A stretch of 64,000 nt of DNA from Bradyrhizobium sp. B124 (GCF_038967635.1 NZ_CP152413.1:6452001-6516000); one strand, 5' to 3'; positions 19,930 to 28,906 are shown, counted from the first letter of the stretch. Translations and numbers: made by a program. Notes: generated by a model not told the origin, from the letters alone.

Positions 19930-20436
19930 ATGTCGTTTCAGTCCCAGCGTATTCGCGCCGTCACGCGCATTGGTTTCATCTCGATGGCCGCAGCCATGCT
20001 GCTGGGGCCCGCACTCGCAACGGCAGCGCCGGATCCCGATCGGATCGCGGTCAACGTCGATCAGGCCAAGCTCGTCAGGCTGCCCGGCGGCATCGCCACG
20101 ATCGTGGTCGGTAATCCCCTGATCGCCGACGTCACCCTGCAGAATGGCGGGGTTGTCGTGGTCACCGGCAAGGGTTATGGCGCGACCAATTTCATCGCAC
20201 TCGACCGCTCCGGCCAGGTGCTGGTGGATCGCCAGATCCAGGTCGAAGGTCCGTCCGACCAGCTGGTCACCGTCTATCGCGGCATCGATCGCGAGACCTA
20301 TAGCTGCATGCCGGTTTGTCAGCGCCGCATCACCCTCGGCGACGGCGACGCCTATTTCAAGACGACGATGGAACAGGCCGGTACGCTCAACAATCAGGCC
20401 TCCGGCTCGGGCGGCGGCGCGAAGCCGCAGAACTGA
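19930..20436 (+). CDS. Stand-alone secretin N-domain (pilus assembly N-terminal) protein
   Basis: 168 residues with a signal peptide (AAAMLLGPALATAAP). The body (about 37-110) matches the pilus-assembly N-domain found at the front of CpaC: VNVDQAKLVRLPGGIATIVVGNPLIADVTLQ and YGATNFIALDRSGQVLVDRQIQV. It lacks a secretin core. Two Cys (CMPVC) lie near residue 120, and the C-terminus is Gly-rich. It probably assists secretin or pilus assembly in the periplasm and groups with the TadE-like genes 170 bp downstream. Confidence 0.88.
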   Translation: MSFQSQRIRAVTRIGFISMAAAMLLGPALATAAPDPDRIAVNVDQAKLVRLPGGIATIVVGNPLIADVTLQNGGVVVVTGKGYGATNFIALDRSGQVLVDRQIQVEGPSDQLVTVYRGIDRETYSCMPVCQRRITLGDGDAYFKTTMEQAGTLNNQASGSGGGAKPQN

Positions 20437-20603
20437 CGTGCGTCCGCTCGGGCGCTTCACACGCCGGGGCCTTGGCCGCAGGCGGTTCGCCCGACATGCT
20501 TAATCAAGGCCTAACGGATCGGGTCGCTCGGTCTCGATCCGGCGAAATACTTCGACAATGACTCTTCGGTAGTTGTTGCCACCATGTTGATCCGGGGTCG
20601 TTG

Positions 20604-21161
20604 ATGCCGCTGCCCGCTCATTCTTTTGCGCGCCTCCTCCGTCGCTTTCGCCGAAACCGCCGTGGTGTGACCGCGGTCGAATTCGCGTTGGTCGCGCCGC
20701 TGTTTTTCGCGTTGCTTTTTGCGATCATCGAAGTGGCACTGATCTTCTTTGCCAGCCAGGTGCTTGAGACGGCGACGCAGGATTCGTCCCGCTTCATCAT
20801 GACCGGCCAGGCCCAGGGCGCGAGCTATACCCAGGCGCAGTTCAAGGCCTACGTCTGTGGCCGGGTCACCAATGCGCTGTTCGACTGCAACAACGGCATC
20901 TATGTCGACGTCCGCAGCTATCCGTCTGCGACAGGCTTCAGCAGCGTCAACATCACGCCGATCTCCGATCCTACCCAGGTGAAATGGTGTCCCGGCAAGG
21001 ACGGCGACGTCGTGGTGGTCCGGCTGTTCTATCAATGGCAGCTGTTTGTCACCCAGCTCGGCTTCAACGCCTCGAATCTCCCCGGTGGCAAACGGCTCCT
21101 GATCGCGACCGCGACATTCAAGAACGAGCCATCCGGAACCGCAGGGACCACATGCTCATGA
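20604..21161 (+). CDS. tadE: TadE-family minor pilin
   Basis: 185 residues. After a basic leader (RLLRRFRRNRRG) comes the TadE signature TAVEFALVAPLFFALLFAIIEVALIF, which carries the Glu and hydrophobic helix of type IV pilin-like proteins and a likely CpaA-type processing site after RRG. The rest is a periplasmic domain with four Cys, likely disulfide bonded. ATG 20604 is preferred over an adjacent TTG. Its stop overlaps the start region of the next gene. Confidence 0.9.
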   Translation: MPLPAHSFARLLRRFRRNRRGVTAVEFALVAPLFFALLFAIIEVALIFFASQVLETATQDSSRFIMTGQAQGASYTQAQFKAYVCGRVTNALFDCNNGIYVDVRSYPSATGFSSVNITPISDPTQVKWCPGKDGDVVVVRLFYQWQLFVTQLGFNASNLPGGKRLLIATATFKNEPSGTAGTTCS

Positions 21162-21799
21162 GCAAGGTCGTGAAAACCCTGTCTGCGGCCTTGCTGCGCT
21201 CAGTTGCTGCTCTCGCGCGTGACCGCCGGGGCCTCGCCGCCGTCGAGTTCGCTTTCGTCATGCCGCTGATGCTGGTGATGTTCTTCGGCACCGTTGAATT
21301 TTCATCCGGTGTCGCGGTCGACCGCAAGGTAACGCTGATGGCGCGCGCCGCGTCAGATCTCACCTCGCAGGCGACGCAGGTGGTGGATACCGACCTGCAA
21401 AATTTCTTCAGCGCCAGCGTCGGCATCATGACGCCCTACGATCCGTCACCGACCAAGGTCACGCTGTCGGAAATCTACGTCGATAACTCCAACATCGCGC
21501 ACATACAGTGGAGCAAGGCGGGGGTGATGAGTGCGGGTGCCACGCAGGCGACGCTGACGGCCTCGACGCGCAGCCAAGGTGACATCGTGACAAGCGTCGT
21601 TCCGTCGGCGCTGCTGGTTGCAGGCACCTATCTGATCTTCAGCGAAGTGAGCTACAAATACGTTCCGACGATCGGCTATGTGATGGCCAAGACCGGCATC
21701 AATCTCGCCGACGTTGCCTTCACGCGGCCGCGGCAGTCGGTTTGCGTGTTCTATGCCCCGACCTCCGCCACCATGCCGACGACCTGCTCGACTTACTAG
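21152..21799 (+). CDS. Second TadE/TadF-like pilus protein
   Basis: 215 residues. It has a basic leader ending RDRRG, then LAAVEFAFVMPLMLVMFFGTVEFSSGVAVDRK, a second TadE-type transmembrane signature, and a periplasmic domain. The ATG at 21152 has an AGGGA site about 5 bp upstream; an ATG at 21158 would give an ATGA overlap with tadE instead. The two genes are clearly co-translated. The TAG stop (21797-21799) lies in the first bases of a dispersed repeat, so the original 3' end may have been replaced. Confidence 0.88.
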   Translation: MLMSKVVKTLSAALLRSVAALARDRRGLAAVEFAFVMPLMLVMFFGTVEFSSGVAVDRKVTLMARAASDLTSQATQVVDTDLQNFFSASVGIMTPYDPSPTKVTLSEIYVDNSNIAHIQWSKAGVMSAGATQATLTASTRSQGDIVTSVVPSALLVAGTYLIFSEVSYKYVPTIGYVMAKTGINLADVAFTRPRQSVCVFYAPTSATMPTTCSTY

Positions 21800-21850
21800 A
21801 GCGCTTCGGGCGAAGTGGCTACCGCTTCGCGTGAAGAAAATGCTCGACGC
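21796..21850. repeat. Dispersed repeat, type A (degenerate copy)
   Basis: It begins CTAGAGCGCTTCGGGCGAAG and continues with the GAAGTGG, GGTACC-like and CGCGTGAAGAAAA blocks shared with the copies at 30719, 34294 and 53032. It is more diverged than those. Its first bases supply the stop codon of the TadE/F-like gene. Confidence 0.8.
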
Positions 21851-21879
21851 AGCGCTGCCATAGACGCGATCCAGACAAA

Positions 21880-21907
21880 AAGGGCCGCACCCGGAGGTGC
21901 GGCCCTT
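21880..21907 (-). terminator. Intrinsic terminator downstream of cspA
   Basis: A perfect 12-bp stem (AAGGGCCGCACC / GGTGCGGCCCTT) with loop CGGA. On the minus strand it is followed by TTTTGTC, a short U-tract. It lies 49 bp past the cspA stop and also separates that gene from the convergent TadE/F-like gene. Confidence 0.85.
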
Positions 21908-21955
21908 GATGCTATGACGGCAATTTCCCGGAGCTTCGCGCTCCCGGAAATCGGC

Positions 21956-22168
21956 TTATCCAGCGGCGCGCAGATTGTCGGCCGAGGATTTGCCGGAACG
22001 GCGGTCAGCAACGATCTCGTAGGAGATCTTCTGGCCTTCACGCAGAGTGCCAAGGCCGGCGCGCTCGACTGCACTGATGTGCACGAACACGTCGTTCCCG
22101 CCTTCATCCGGCTGGATGAAGCCGTAGCCCTTGGTCGCGTTAAACCACTTCACGGTTCCCATGCTCAC
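21956..22168 (-). CDS. cspA: Cold shock protein (CspA family)
   Basis: 70 residues, one cold-shock domain with both RNA-binding motifs: RNP1-like KGYGFI and RNP2-like VFVHISAV. The full length is usual for the family. Such proteins bind single-stranded RNA and melt secondary structure. Met at position 3 is an alternative start. The 268 bp upstream hold no other gene and could contain a long leader like those of cold-regulated csp genes, but no thermosensor could be modelled here. Confidence 0.95.
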   Translation of the reverse strand: MSMGTVKWFNATKGYGFIQPDEGGNDVFVHISAVERAGLGTLREGQKISYEIVADRRSGKSSADNLRAAG

Positions 22169-22360
22169 GTGGGTAGTCCCTTCTCAGATATACAAGTTCA
22201 AGACCCGCTTGTCGGCGGGGTGGTGAGATCGAATTTTTGGAAGGGTCGTCAGCGTCTGAACCGGCTGTACCGGTATTGGCTAATGTCGTCCGGCCGAAAA
22301 TCGATGGGTAGGATATTATTCGATAGAAGGGCTCAAAACAATCCTGACGTGCGCGATTTT

Positions 22361-22384
22361 TTGGCCGGCGGAGCCGCCGGCCAA
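22361..22384. terminator. GC-rich hairpin past infA
   Basis: A perfect 10-bp stem (TTGGCCGGCG / CGCCGGCCAA) with loop GAGC, about 52 bp past the infA stop on the minus strand. No U-tract follows on the minus strand, so it may stabilise the 3' end or work with Rho rather than end transcription alone. Confidence 0.5.
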
Positions 22385-22436
22385 TTGTTGCGCAGGACAT
22401 CAGGACGTCATGCGCGCAACAGTTGCAGTGCGCCTG

Positions 22437-22730
22437 TTATCGGCGGCGGAACTGACCGCCGCGCTGCGCGCCGCCCCGCGGCGGACCGCCGGGTGCGCCA
22501 CTCGGGCGTTCGTCCTTGTGCCGGAAAATCAGGCGACCCTTTTCGAGATCGTAGGGCGACATTTCGATCGTGACGCGGTCGCCGGCCAGCGTCTTGATGC
22601 GGTTTTTCTTCATCTTGCCGGCGGTGTAGGCGACGATCTCGTGTCCGGCATCGAGTTGCACCCGGTAGCGAGCGTCGGGGAGGATTTCGGTCACCAGTCC
22701 TTCGAACTGGATCAGCTCTTCCTTAGCCAT
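22437..22730 (-). CDS. infA: Translation initiation factor IF-1 with RG-rich tail
   Basis: 97 residues. Residues 1-72 are the S1/OB-fold IF-1 domain ([51 protein letters not shown]). It occupies the ribosomal A site during initiation. The extra 25 residues ([20 protein letters not shown]) form a basic Gly/Arg tail not present in the E. coli protein. It lies 24 bp after the RNA helicase gene in one operon. IF-1 duplicates occur in this group; a second, shorter copy elsewhere in the genome is possible. Confidence 0.93.
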   Translation of the reverse strand: MAKEELIQFEGLVTEILPDARYRVQLDAGHEIVAYTAGKMKKNRIKTLAGDRVTIEMSPYDLEKGRLIFRHKDERPSGAPGGPPRGGAQRGGQFRRR

Positions 22731-22754
22731 ATGGTTCTCCAGATCGAGCGACGG

Positions 22755-24173
22755 CTAGTGCTTCGGTCGGTTGTTGCGGTTGGGTTGCGGATTCGGCCGG
22801 CTCTCGCGATGCAAGAAGGCGACGCCCTGAATGCCTTCGCTGCTGCCGGCCTGCGACGGACGCGGCGACTCGCCCCGGCTCGTCTGCGGCGCGCCATTAT
22901 TACCACCTCCGCGGCGGCGGCGGCGAGGCCCTTTTGCACTCGGAGCGGGCTCATTCCCACGGACATTATGCGCGCGCGGCGCAGAGCGGCCGCCCCGATG
23001 CGGGTGGGGGGCCTGCGCCGGCGCGGCGGCCTCGCGGCTGCCCTGCGTACGGCGGTCTTCCCGCGGCACGGTAATCCGGATCAGCCGCTCGATATCGCGC
23101 AGATAGCCCATCTCCTCGGCACCGGCGACCAGCGAGATCGCGATGCCGTCGGCGCCGGCCCGCGCGGTGCGGCCGATGCGGTGGACGTAGGTTTCCGGGA
23201 TGTTGGGCAGGTCAAAGTTCACGACATGGCTGACGCCGTCGACGTCGATGCCGCGGGCGGCGATGTCGGTCGCCACCAGCGTGCGGATCTCGCCGGAGCG
23301 GAATGCCGCCAGCGTGCGCTCGCGGTGGTTCTGCGACTTGTTGCCGTGGATCGCATTGGCCTCGATGCCGGCCTTGGCAAGGCTCTTCACCACCTTGTCG
23401 GCGCCGTGCTTGGTGCGGGTAAACACCAGGGCACGATTGACCTGCTCCTGCTTCAGGAGCTGGGCGAGAACCGTCGGCTTGGCCGCGAAATCGACCTGGA
23501 TCGCCCGCTGGGCGATGCGATCCACCGTCGAGGCCACCGGCGTCACCGCCACGCGGGCGGGGTCGCGCAGCATCGCCTCGGCGAGCTCGGCGATGTCCTT
23601 GGGCATGGTGGCCGAGAAGAACAGAGTCTGCCGCCGGATCGGCAACTTGGCGACGATTTTGCGGATGTCGTTGATGAAGCCCATGTCGAGCATGCGGTCG
23701 GCTTCATCGAGCACCAGGAACTCGACCTGGTTGAGCTTCAGCCCGTTGCTCTGCACGAGGTCGAGCAGACGGCCGGGGGTGGCGACCAGCACCTCGACGC
23801 CCTGCATCAGGGAACGGACCTGGCGGCCCATCGGCACGCCGCCGATGGCGAGGGTCGAGGACAGCCGGACGTGGCGGCCATAGGTGTTGAAGCTGTCGAG
23901 GATCTGCCCGGACAGTTCGCGGGTCGGCGAGAGCACCAGCACGCGGCAGCTCTTGGGCTGCGGGCGGATGCGGTTCTCGAGCAGCCGGTGCAGGATCGGC
24001 AGCGCGAAGGACGCGGTCTTGCCGGTTCCGGTCTGGGCGATGCCGACGACGTCGCGGCCGGCGAGTGCGAGCGGGATGGTCTGGGCTTGGATGGGGGTTG
24101 GCGTGAGATAGTTTTCTTCTCGAAGCGCGCGGGCGATGGGATCGGCGAGGCCGAAATCCTGAAAGGAGGTCAA
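22755..24173 (-). CDS. DEAD-box RNA helicase (RhlE-like)
   Basis: 472 residues. All helicase motifs are visible: Q motif [13 protein letters not shown], motif I AQTGTGKT, Ia [15 protein letters not shown] ([13 protein letters not shown]), III SAT, and in domain 2 [14 protein letters not shown] and [10 protein letters not shown]. From about residue 380 there is a long basic, low-complexity tail (Arg/Gly/Pro/Asn-rich) likely to bind RNA. It unwinds structured RNA, probably in ribosome assembly or cold adaptation, which fits the operon with infA and nearby cspA. Confidence 0.94.
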   Translation of the reverse strand: MTSFQDFGLADPIARALREENYLTPTPIQAQTIPLALAGRDVVGIAQTGTGKTASFALPILHRLLENRIRPQPKSCRVLVLSPTRELSGQILDSFNTYGRHVRLSSTLAIGGVPMGRQVRSLMQGVEVLVATPGRLLDLVQSNGLKLNQVEFLVLDEADRMLDMGFINDIRKIVAKLPIRRQTLFFSATMPKDIAELAEAMLRDPARVAVTPVASTVDRIAQRAIQVDFAAKPTVLAQLLKQEQVNRALVFTRTKHGADKVVKSLAKAGIEANAIHGNKSQNHRERTLAAFRSGEIRTLVATDIAARGIDVDGVSHVVNFDLPNIPETYVHRIGRTARAGADGIAISLVAGAEEMGYLRDIERLIRITVPREDRRTQGSREAAAPAQAPHPHRGGRSAPRAHNVRGNEPAPSAKGPRRRRRGGGNNGAPQTSRGESPRPSQAGSSEGIQGVAFLHRESRPNPQPNRNNRPKH

Positions 24174-24617
24174 AAGGTGGTTCTTTCCATAAAAGCCTTC
24201 ATCGTCCCGGCCAGTATCGGCCGGAATCGCATGAAGGCATTCGGGGACACCCGCGTGTCTGGGGCGTCAAGCTGGGTTAGCTGAAAGGCGAGCCAGAAGC
24301 CGCTTGGGGCGGCTTGAACACGCAGCTCGCGAAGGCACCGCGATGTCGCGGGCATGGCGAGGATATGGACCAGGAACTGGGCGGTTTCAAGATGATATCG
24401 TCGGGATTGGTACGCCGAATGCGCCGAACCATCGCGCAAACTGTCACAAATCGGTGCCGGAAATTTAGCCAAGAAGGCAATTTTGCCTACAAAATAACCT
24501 GATTGCTCTTCCGGCAGTCAAGTTGACGGCTCAATGATTGGGCAATCGGTTTCCGTATTCGCCCGGAACTCATGAAATTATCCAGTTGGTTCATCGGCTT
24601 ACGGTGTCCACACACCG
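24174..24617. other. Non-coding stretch between helicase and urt promoter
   Basis: About 440 bp without a supportable gene. Short open frames on both strands here lack ribosome-binding sites and family features. It should hold the helicase-infA promoter, reading left, and any upstream activator sites for the sigma54-type promoter at 24618. No clear NtrC consensus was found by eye. Confidence 0.5.
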
Positions 24618-24632
24618 TGGCACAGTTCTTGC
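24618..24632 (+). promoter_or_regulatory. Sigma54 (RpoN)-type promoter of the urt operon
   Basis: TGGCAC-N5-TTGC with the invariant GG (24619-24620) and GC (24631-24632) exactly 10 bp apart, matching the sigma54 -24/-12 consensus at every core base. Transcription would start near 24644, about 60 bp before the urtA ATG. An inverted repeat (ACGGTG / CACCGT, 24601-24618) abuts the -24 box. This fits nitrogen-limitation control through NtrC, which is inferred. Confidence 0.75.
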
Positions 24633-24705
24633 GATTCCCTTAACCGCAGGCGGCCAAGCGGCCGTTCGCAAGCGTTCCACGCCTGCGTCAGGGAGACGAC
24701 ATTTC

Positions 24706-26034
24706 ATGCTTACTCAGCTTACTCACAAAATAACGACGATGACCCGCCGCCGCGCGCTCGCGGCGATCGCCGGCCTGGTTTTGGGTCTGGCTGCGTCCTC
24801 GCCGTTCGCGCCCGCCCAAGCGGCCGACGACACCATCAAGATTGGTATTCTTCACTCGCTGTCGGGCACCATGGCCATCAGCGAAACCACGCTGAAGGAC
24901 ACGATCCTTTTCCTGATCGACGAGCAGAACAAGAAGGGCGGCGTACTCGGCAAGAAGCTCGAGGCCGTCGTGGTCGACCCCGCATCGAACTGGCCGCTGT
25001 TTGCCGAAAAGGCCCGCGAACTGATCACCAAGGACAAGGTTGCGGTCGTGTTCGGCTGCTGGACCTCGGTGTCGCGCAAGTCCGTGCTGCCGGTGTTCAA
25101 GGAGCTCAACAACATCCTGTTCTACCCGGTGCAGTATGAAGGCGAAGAGTCCGAGCGCAACGTGTTCTACACGGGTGCTGCGCCGAACCAGCAGGCGATC
25201 CCCGCCGTCGACTATCTGATGAAGGAAGAAAAGGTGAAGCGCTGGGTGCTGGCCGGCACCGACTACGTCTATCCGCGCACCACCAACAAGATCCTGGAAG
25301 CCTATCTGAAGTCGAAGGGCGTCGCCCAGGACGACATCATGATCAACTACACGCCGTTCGGTCACTCCGACTGGCAGACGATCGTGGCCGACATCAAGAA
25401 GTTCGGCTCGGCCGGCAAGAAGACCGCCGTGGTCTCCACCATCAACGGCGACGCCAACGTTCCGTTCTACAAGGAGCTCGGCAACCAGGGCATCAAGGCG
25501 ACCGACATTCCGGTGGTCGCGTTCTCGGTCGGCGAAGAAGAGCTGGCCGGCATCGACACCAAGCCGCTGCTCGGCCATCTCGCCGCCTGGAACTACTTCG
25601 AGTCGATCAAGACCCCGGCGAACGAGAAGTTCATCAAGGAGTGGCAGGCCTACACCAAGAATCCGAAGCGCGTGACCAACGATCCGATGGAAGCGCACTA
25701 CATCGGCTTCAACATGTGGGTGAAGGCGGTCGAGAAGGTGAAGTCGACCGATCCGGACAAGGTGATCGACGCGCTTCCCGGCACCGAGGCGCCGAACCTG
25801 ACCGGCGGCACCTCGAAGATGCTGCCGAACCACCACATCACCAAGCCGGTGTTCATCGGCGAGATCAAGGGCAACGGCCAGTTCGACGTGGTCTGGAAGA
25901 CCCCGGGCCTGGTGGCCGGCGATGCCTGGTCGAAGGAGCTCGAGGGCTCCAAGGACCTGATCGGCGATTGGGTCGGCAAGAAGTGCGGCAACTACAACAC
26001 CAAGACCAACAAGTGCGGCGGCCAGGGCTCCTGA
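24706..26034 (+). CDS. urtA: Urea ABC transporter substrate-binding protein UrtA
   Basis: 442 residues. The signal peptide ends AQA|ADD near residue 39; TRRRALA before it could allow Tat export. The mature protein is a family 5 periplasmic binding protein (LivJ-like) with the UrtA-typical stretches IGILHSLSGTMAISE, FGCWTSVSRKSVLPVF, LFYPVQYEGEE and NDPMEAHYIGF. It binds urea in the periplasm. The start at 24706 has a GGGAGA site; longer in-frame starts would lie at or before the promoter. First gene of urtABCDE. Confidence 0.96.
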   Translation: MLTQLTHKITTMTRRRALAAIAGLVLGLAASSPFAPAQAADDTIKIGILHSLSGTMAISETTLKDTILFLIDEQNKKGGVLGKKLEAVVVDPASNWPLFAEKARELITKDKVAVVFGCWTSVSRKSVLPVFKELNNILFYPVQYEGEESERNVFYTGAAPNQQAIPAVDYLMKEEKVKRWVLAGTDYVYPRTTNKILEAYLKSKGVAQDDIMINYTPFGHSDWQTIVADIKKFGSAGKKTAVVSTINGDANVPFYKELGNQGIKATDIPVVAFSVGEEELAGIDTKPLLGHLAAWNYFESIKTPANEKFIKEWQAYTKNPKRVTNDPMEAHYIGFNMWVKAVEKVKSTDPDKVIDALPGTEAPNLTGGTSKMLPNHHITKPVFIGEIKGNGQFDVVWKTPGLVAGDAWSKELEGSKDLIGDWVGKKCGNYNTKTNKCGGQGS

Positions 26035-26075
26035 GCACCTGACTCGACAACGACACAACACAACCTTCCAAAACC

Positions 26076-26106
26076 GGAGAAGGCGGCATTGTTCGCCGCC
26101 TTCTCC
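26076..26106 (+). terminator. Hairpin between urtA and urtB (attenuator or 3' stabiliser)
   Basis: A perfect 12-bp stem (GGAGAAGGCGGC / GCCGCCTTCTCC) with a 7-nt loop, 41 bp after urtA and 23 bp before urtB. No U-tract follows. Such hairpins commonly protect binding-protein mRNA ends so that UrtA is made in excess over the membrane parts. Confidence 0.65.
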
Positions 26107-26129
26107 TCCACTCCTGCCGGGGTACTGAC

Positions 26130-27740
26130 GTGTTTGCCAATTGTATTGATCGCTTTCGCACTTTGTTTCTCTCGATCCTGCTGCTGAGCTGCCTTGCTGT
26201 GCCGGCGCTGGCCGGCCCGTTCGAGGATTCGGTCGCCAAATTCGCCAATGACGAGTTCTCCGACACCGAGGCTGCGATCGGCGAGATCGCCGCATCGGGC
26301 AATGCGCTGGCTTCGCCCATCATCGCAGCGTTGCAGGACGGCCGGCTGTCGGCCGATCCCGACAGCAAGAAGGTCTTCATCACGCAGGCCGACGGCAAGA
26401 TCGTCGACGCCGCGACCGGCGCGGCCGTCGACAAGCTGCCCGACAGCGCCGCCGCGGTTCGCCTCAACAACCGCCTGCGCCGCACCGTGGAGGCCGCGCT
26501 CGGCGGCCTGACGCTGCTGTCGCCGGATCCGGCCAAGCGGCTGGCGGCTGCGCAGTCGGTGTTCAAGAGTCACGAGGAGAACCTGCTGCCGACGGTGGAG
26601 GGCGCGCTCGCCAAGGAGAGCGTCAAGTCGATCAAGCAGGCTTTCGCCGAGGCGCGGGCTGCCGTCATCCTGTTCAAGCCGGATGCGTCCGACAACGACA
26701 AGCTCGACGCCGTCGCCGTGGTCAAGGCGCGCGGCGACCAGGAAGCGCTGGCGCTGCTCACCGGGCTCGGCGACCAGCCGCCGCCGGTCACCAAGGCGGC
26801 GGCTGCCGCGGTCACCTCGATCCAGAGCAATCTTGCGATGTGGTCGATGGTGCAGAATGCCTGGTACGGCCTGTCGCTCGGCTCGGTGCTGCTGCTCGCC
26901 GCGATCGGGCTTGCCATCACCTTCGGCGTGATGGGCGTGATCAACATGGCGCATGGCGAGATGGTGATGCTTGGCGCCTACACCACCTTCGTGGTGCAGG
27001 AGGTGATCCGCACCCGCTATCCCGCGCTGTTCGACTATTCGCTGCTGATCGCAGTGCCGCTCGCCTTCCTGGTCGCGGGCTTGATCGGCGTCGTGATCGA
27101 GCGCACCATCATCCGCTTCCTGTACGGCCGTCCGCTGGAGACGTTGCTCGCGACCTGGGGCCTGTCGCTGGTGCTGCAGCAGGCGGTGCGCACCGCGTTC
27201 GGCCCGACCAACCGCGAGGTCGGCAACCCCTCCTGGATGAGTGGCGCCTTCGAGCTCGGCCAGATCACCATCACCTATAACCGGCTCTGGATCCTCTGCT
27301 TCACGCTCGCGGTGTTCGCCATCCTGCTCGCGATGCTGCGCTACACCGCGCTCGGCCTCGAGATGCGTGCGGTGACGCAGAACCGCCGCATGGCGGCCTC
27401 GATGGGGATCGCCACCTCGCGCGTTGACGCGCTGACCTTCGGCCTCGGCTCGGGGATCGCCGGCATTGCCGGCGTGGCGCTGTCGCAGATCGACAATGTC
27501 AGTCCGAATCTCGGCCAGAGCTACATCATCGACTCATTCATGGTCGTGGTGTTCGGCGGCGTCGGCAATCTCTGGGGCACGCTGGTCGGCGCCTTCACGC
27601 TCGGCATCGCCAACAAGTTCCTGGAGCCGGTGGCAGGTGCGGTGCTCGGCAAGATCGCGATCCTGGTGCTGATCATCCTGTTCATCCAGAAGCGGCCGCG
27701 CGGCCTGTTCGCGCTCAAGGGCCGGGCGGTGGAAGCATGA
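26130..27740 (+). CDS. urtB: Urea ABC transporter permease UrtB
   Basis: 536 residues with a GTG start. A signal-like segment (LFLSILLLSCLAVPALAGP) opens an extra periplasmic N-terminal region of about 230 residues, characteristic of UrtB, before the LivH-like permease core (WYGLSLGSVLLLAAIGLAITFGVMGVINMAHGE onward). The core has the SRVDALTFGLGSGIAGIAG loop for ATPase contact. It overlaps urtC by 4 bp (ATGA) and is translationally coupled to it. Confidence 0.95.
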   Translation: MFANCIDRFRTLFLSILLLSCLAVPALAGPFEDSVAKFANDEFSDTEAAIGEIAASGNALASPIIAALQDGRLSADPDSKKVFITQADGKIVDAATGAAVDKLPDSAAAVRLNNRLRRTVEAALGGLTLLSPDPAKRLAAAQSVFKSHEENLLPTVEGALAKESVKSIKQAFAEARAAVILFKPDASDNDKLDAVAVVKARGDQEALALLTGLGDQPPPVTKAAAAAVTSIQSNLAMWSMVQNAWYGLSLGSVLLLAAIGLAITFGVMGVINMAHGEMVMLGAYTTFVVQEVIRTRYPALFDYSLLIAVPLAFLVAGLIGVVIERTIIRFLYGRPLETLLATWGLSLVLQQAVRTAFGPTNREVGNPSWMSGAFELGQITITYNRLWILCFTLAVFAILLAMLRYTALGLEMRAVTQNRRMAASMGIATSRVDALTFGLGSGIAGIAGVALSQIDNVSPNLGQSYIIDSFMVVVFGGVGNLWGTLVGAFTLGIANKFLEPVAGAVLGKIAILVLIILFIQKRPRGLFALKGRAVEA

Positions 27741-28906
27741 CGCCGCATATCCTGACCCGCTCGCTCGACCGCGCCGCGACCGCGTTCGTCCTGCTCGTCG
27801 CCGCGGTCGGCGTGTTGATCCCGCTGTCGAACCTGCTGCTGCCGCAGGGCTCGATGTTCCAGGTACCGACCTATCTGGTGGCGCTGTGGGGCAAATATGT
27901 CTGCTACGCCATCCTCGCGCTCTCGATCGATCTGATCTGGGGCTATTGCGGCATCCTTTCGCTCGGCCACGGTGCGTTCTTCGCGCTCGGCGGCTACGCG
28001 ATGGGCATGTACCTGATGCGGCAGATCGGCAGCCGCGGCGTCTACGGCAACCCGATTCTGCCCGACTTCATGGTGTTCCTGAACTGGGACAAGCTGCCCT
28101 GGTACTGGTACGGCTTCGACAAGTTCTGGGTCGCTGCGTTGATGGTGCTGCTGGTGCCGGGCCTGCTTGCCTTCTGTTTCGGCTGGCTCGCCTTCCGCTC
28201 GCGCGTCACCGGCGTCTATCTGTCGATCATCACGCAGGCGATGACCTATGCGCTGCTGCTGGCGTTCTTCCGTAACGATTTCGGCTTCGGCGGCAACAAC
28301 GGTCTGACCGACTTCAAGGACATCCTCGGCTTCAACGTGCAGGCCGAAGGGACCCGTGCCGCGCTGTTCCTGCTGAGCTGTTTGGCGCTGATCATCGCCT
28401 TCCTGATCTGCCGCGCAATCGTGACCTCGAAGCTCGGCAAGGTCCTGATCGCGGTGCGCGATGCCGAAAGCCGGACCCGCTTCCTCGGTTATCGCGTCGA
28501 ATCCTACAAGCTGTTCGTGTTCACGCTGTCGGCCTGCATGGCCGGCGTCGCCGGAGCGCTCTACGTGCCGCAGGTCGGTATCATCAATCCGAGCGAGTTC
28601 GCGCCCGGCAATTCGATCGAGGCGGTGATCTGGGTCGCGGTCGGCGGTCGCGGCACGCTGATCGGCGCCGCGCTCGGCGCCGTCGTGGTCAACTACGCCA
28701 AGACGTTCTTCACCTCCGGGCCGCTGGCGCCGTACTGGCTGTTCATGCTGGGCGCGCTGTTCATCCTGGTCACGCTGCTGTTGCCCAAGGGCATCGTCGG
28801 CACCTTCAATAGCTGGTGGGAGACGCGGCGCAGCGCGGCCCTTGCGGCCGACAAGGAAAGCGCCGCGCGCGAAGACGGCGTCGGCGCACCGAACCTGGCG
28901 GAGTAG
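27737..28906 (+). CDS. urtC: Urea ABC transporter permease UrtC
   Basis: 389 residues, a LivM-like permease with about ten hydrophobic helices. Conserved stretches include SIDLIWGYCGILSLGHGAFFALGGYAMGMYLMR and the EAA-like loop AVRDAESRTRFLGYRVESYKLFVFTLSA. The C-terminus is Ala-rich and soluble. It pairs with UrtB to form the urea channel. The urtD start follows by 4 bp. Confidence 0.95.
   Translation: MTPHILTRSLDRAATAFVLLVAAVGVLIPLSNLLLPQGSMFQVPTYLVALWGKYVCYAILALSIDLIWGYCGILSLGHGAFFALGGYAMGMYLMRQIGSRGVYGNPILPDFMVFLNWDKLPWYWYGFDKFWVAALMVLLVPGLLAFCFGWLAFRSRVTGVYLSIITQAMTYALLLAFFRNDFGFGGNNGLTDFKDILGFNVQAEGTRAALFLLSCLALIIAFLICRAIVTSKLGKVLIAVRDAESRTRFLGYRVESYKLFVFTLSACMAGVAGALYVPQVGIINPSEFAPGNSIEAVIWVAVGGRGTLIGAALGAVVVNYAKTFFTSGPLAPYWLFMLGALFILVTLLLPKGIVGTFNSWWETRRSAALAADKESAAREDGVGAPNLAE

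Noticed and set aside
22410..24284. Plus-strand open frame of 624 codons over infA and the helicase
   Set aside because: Antisense to two genes with complete motifs; no ribosome site or domain.
24170..24472. 100-codon minus-strand frame upstream of the helicase
   Set aside because: No ribosome-binding site, no family likeness, and it overlaps the likely promoter region of the helicase operon.
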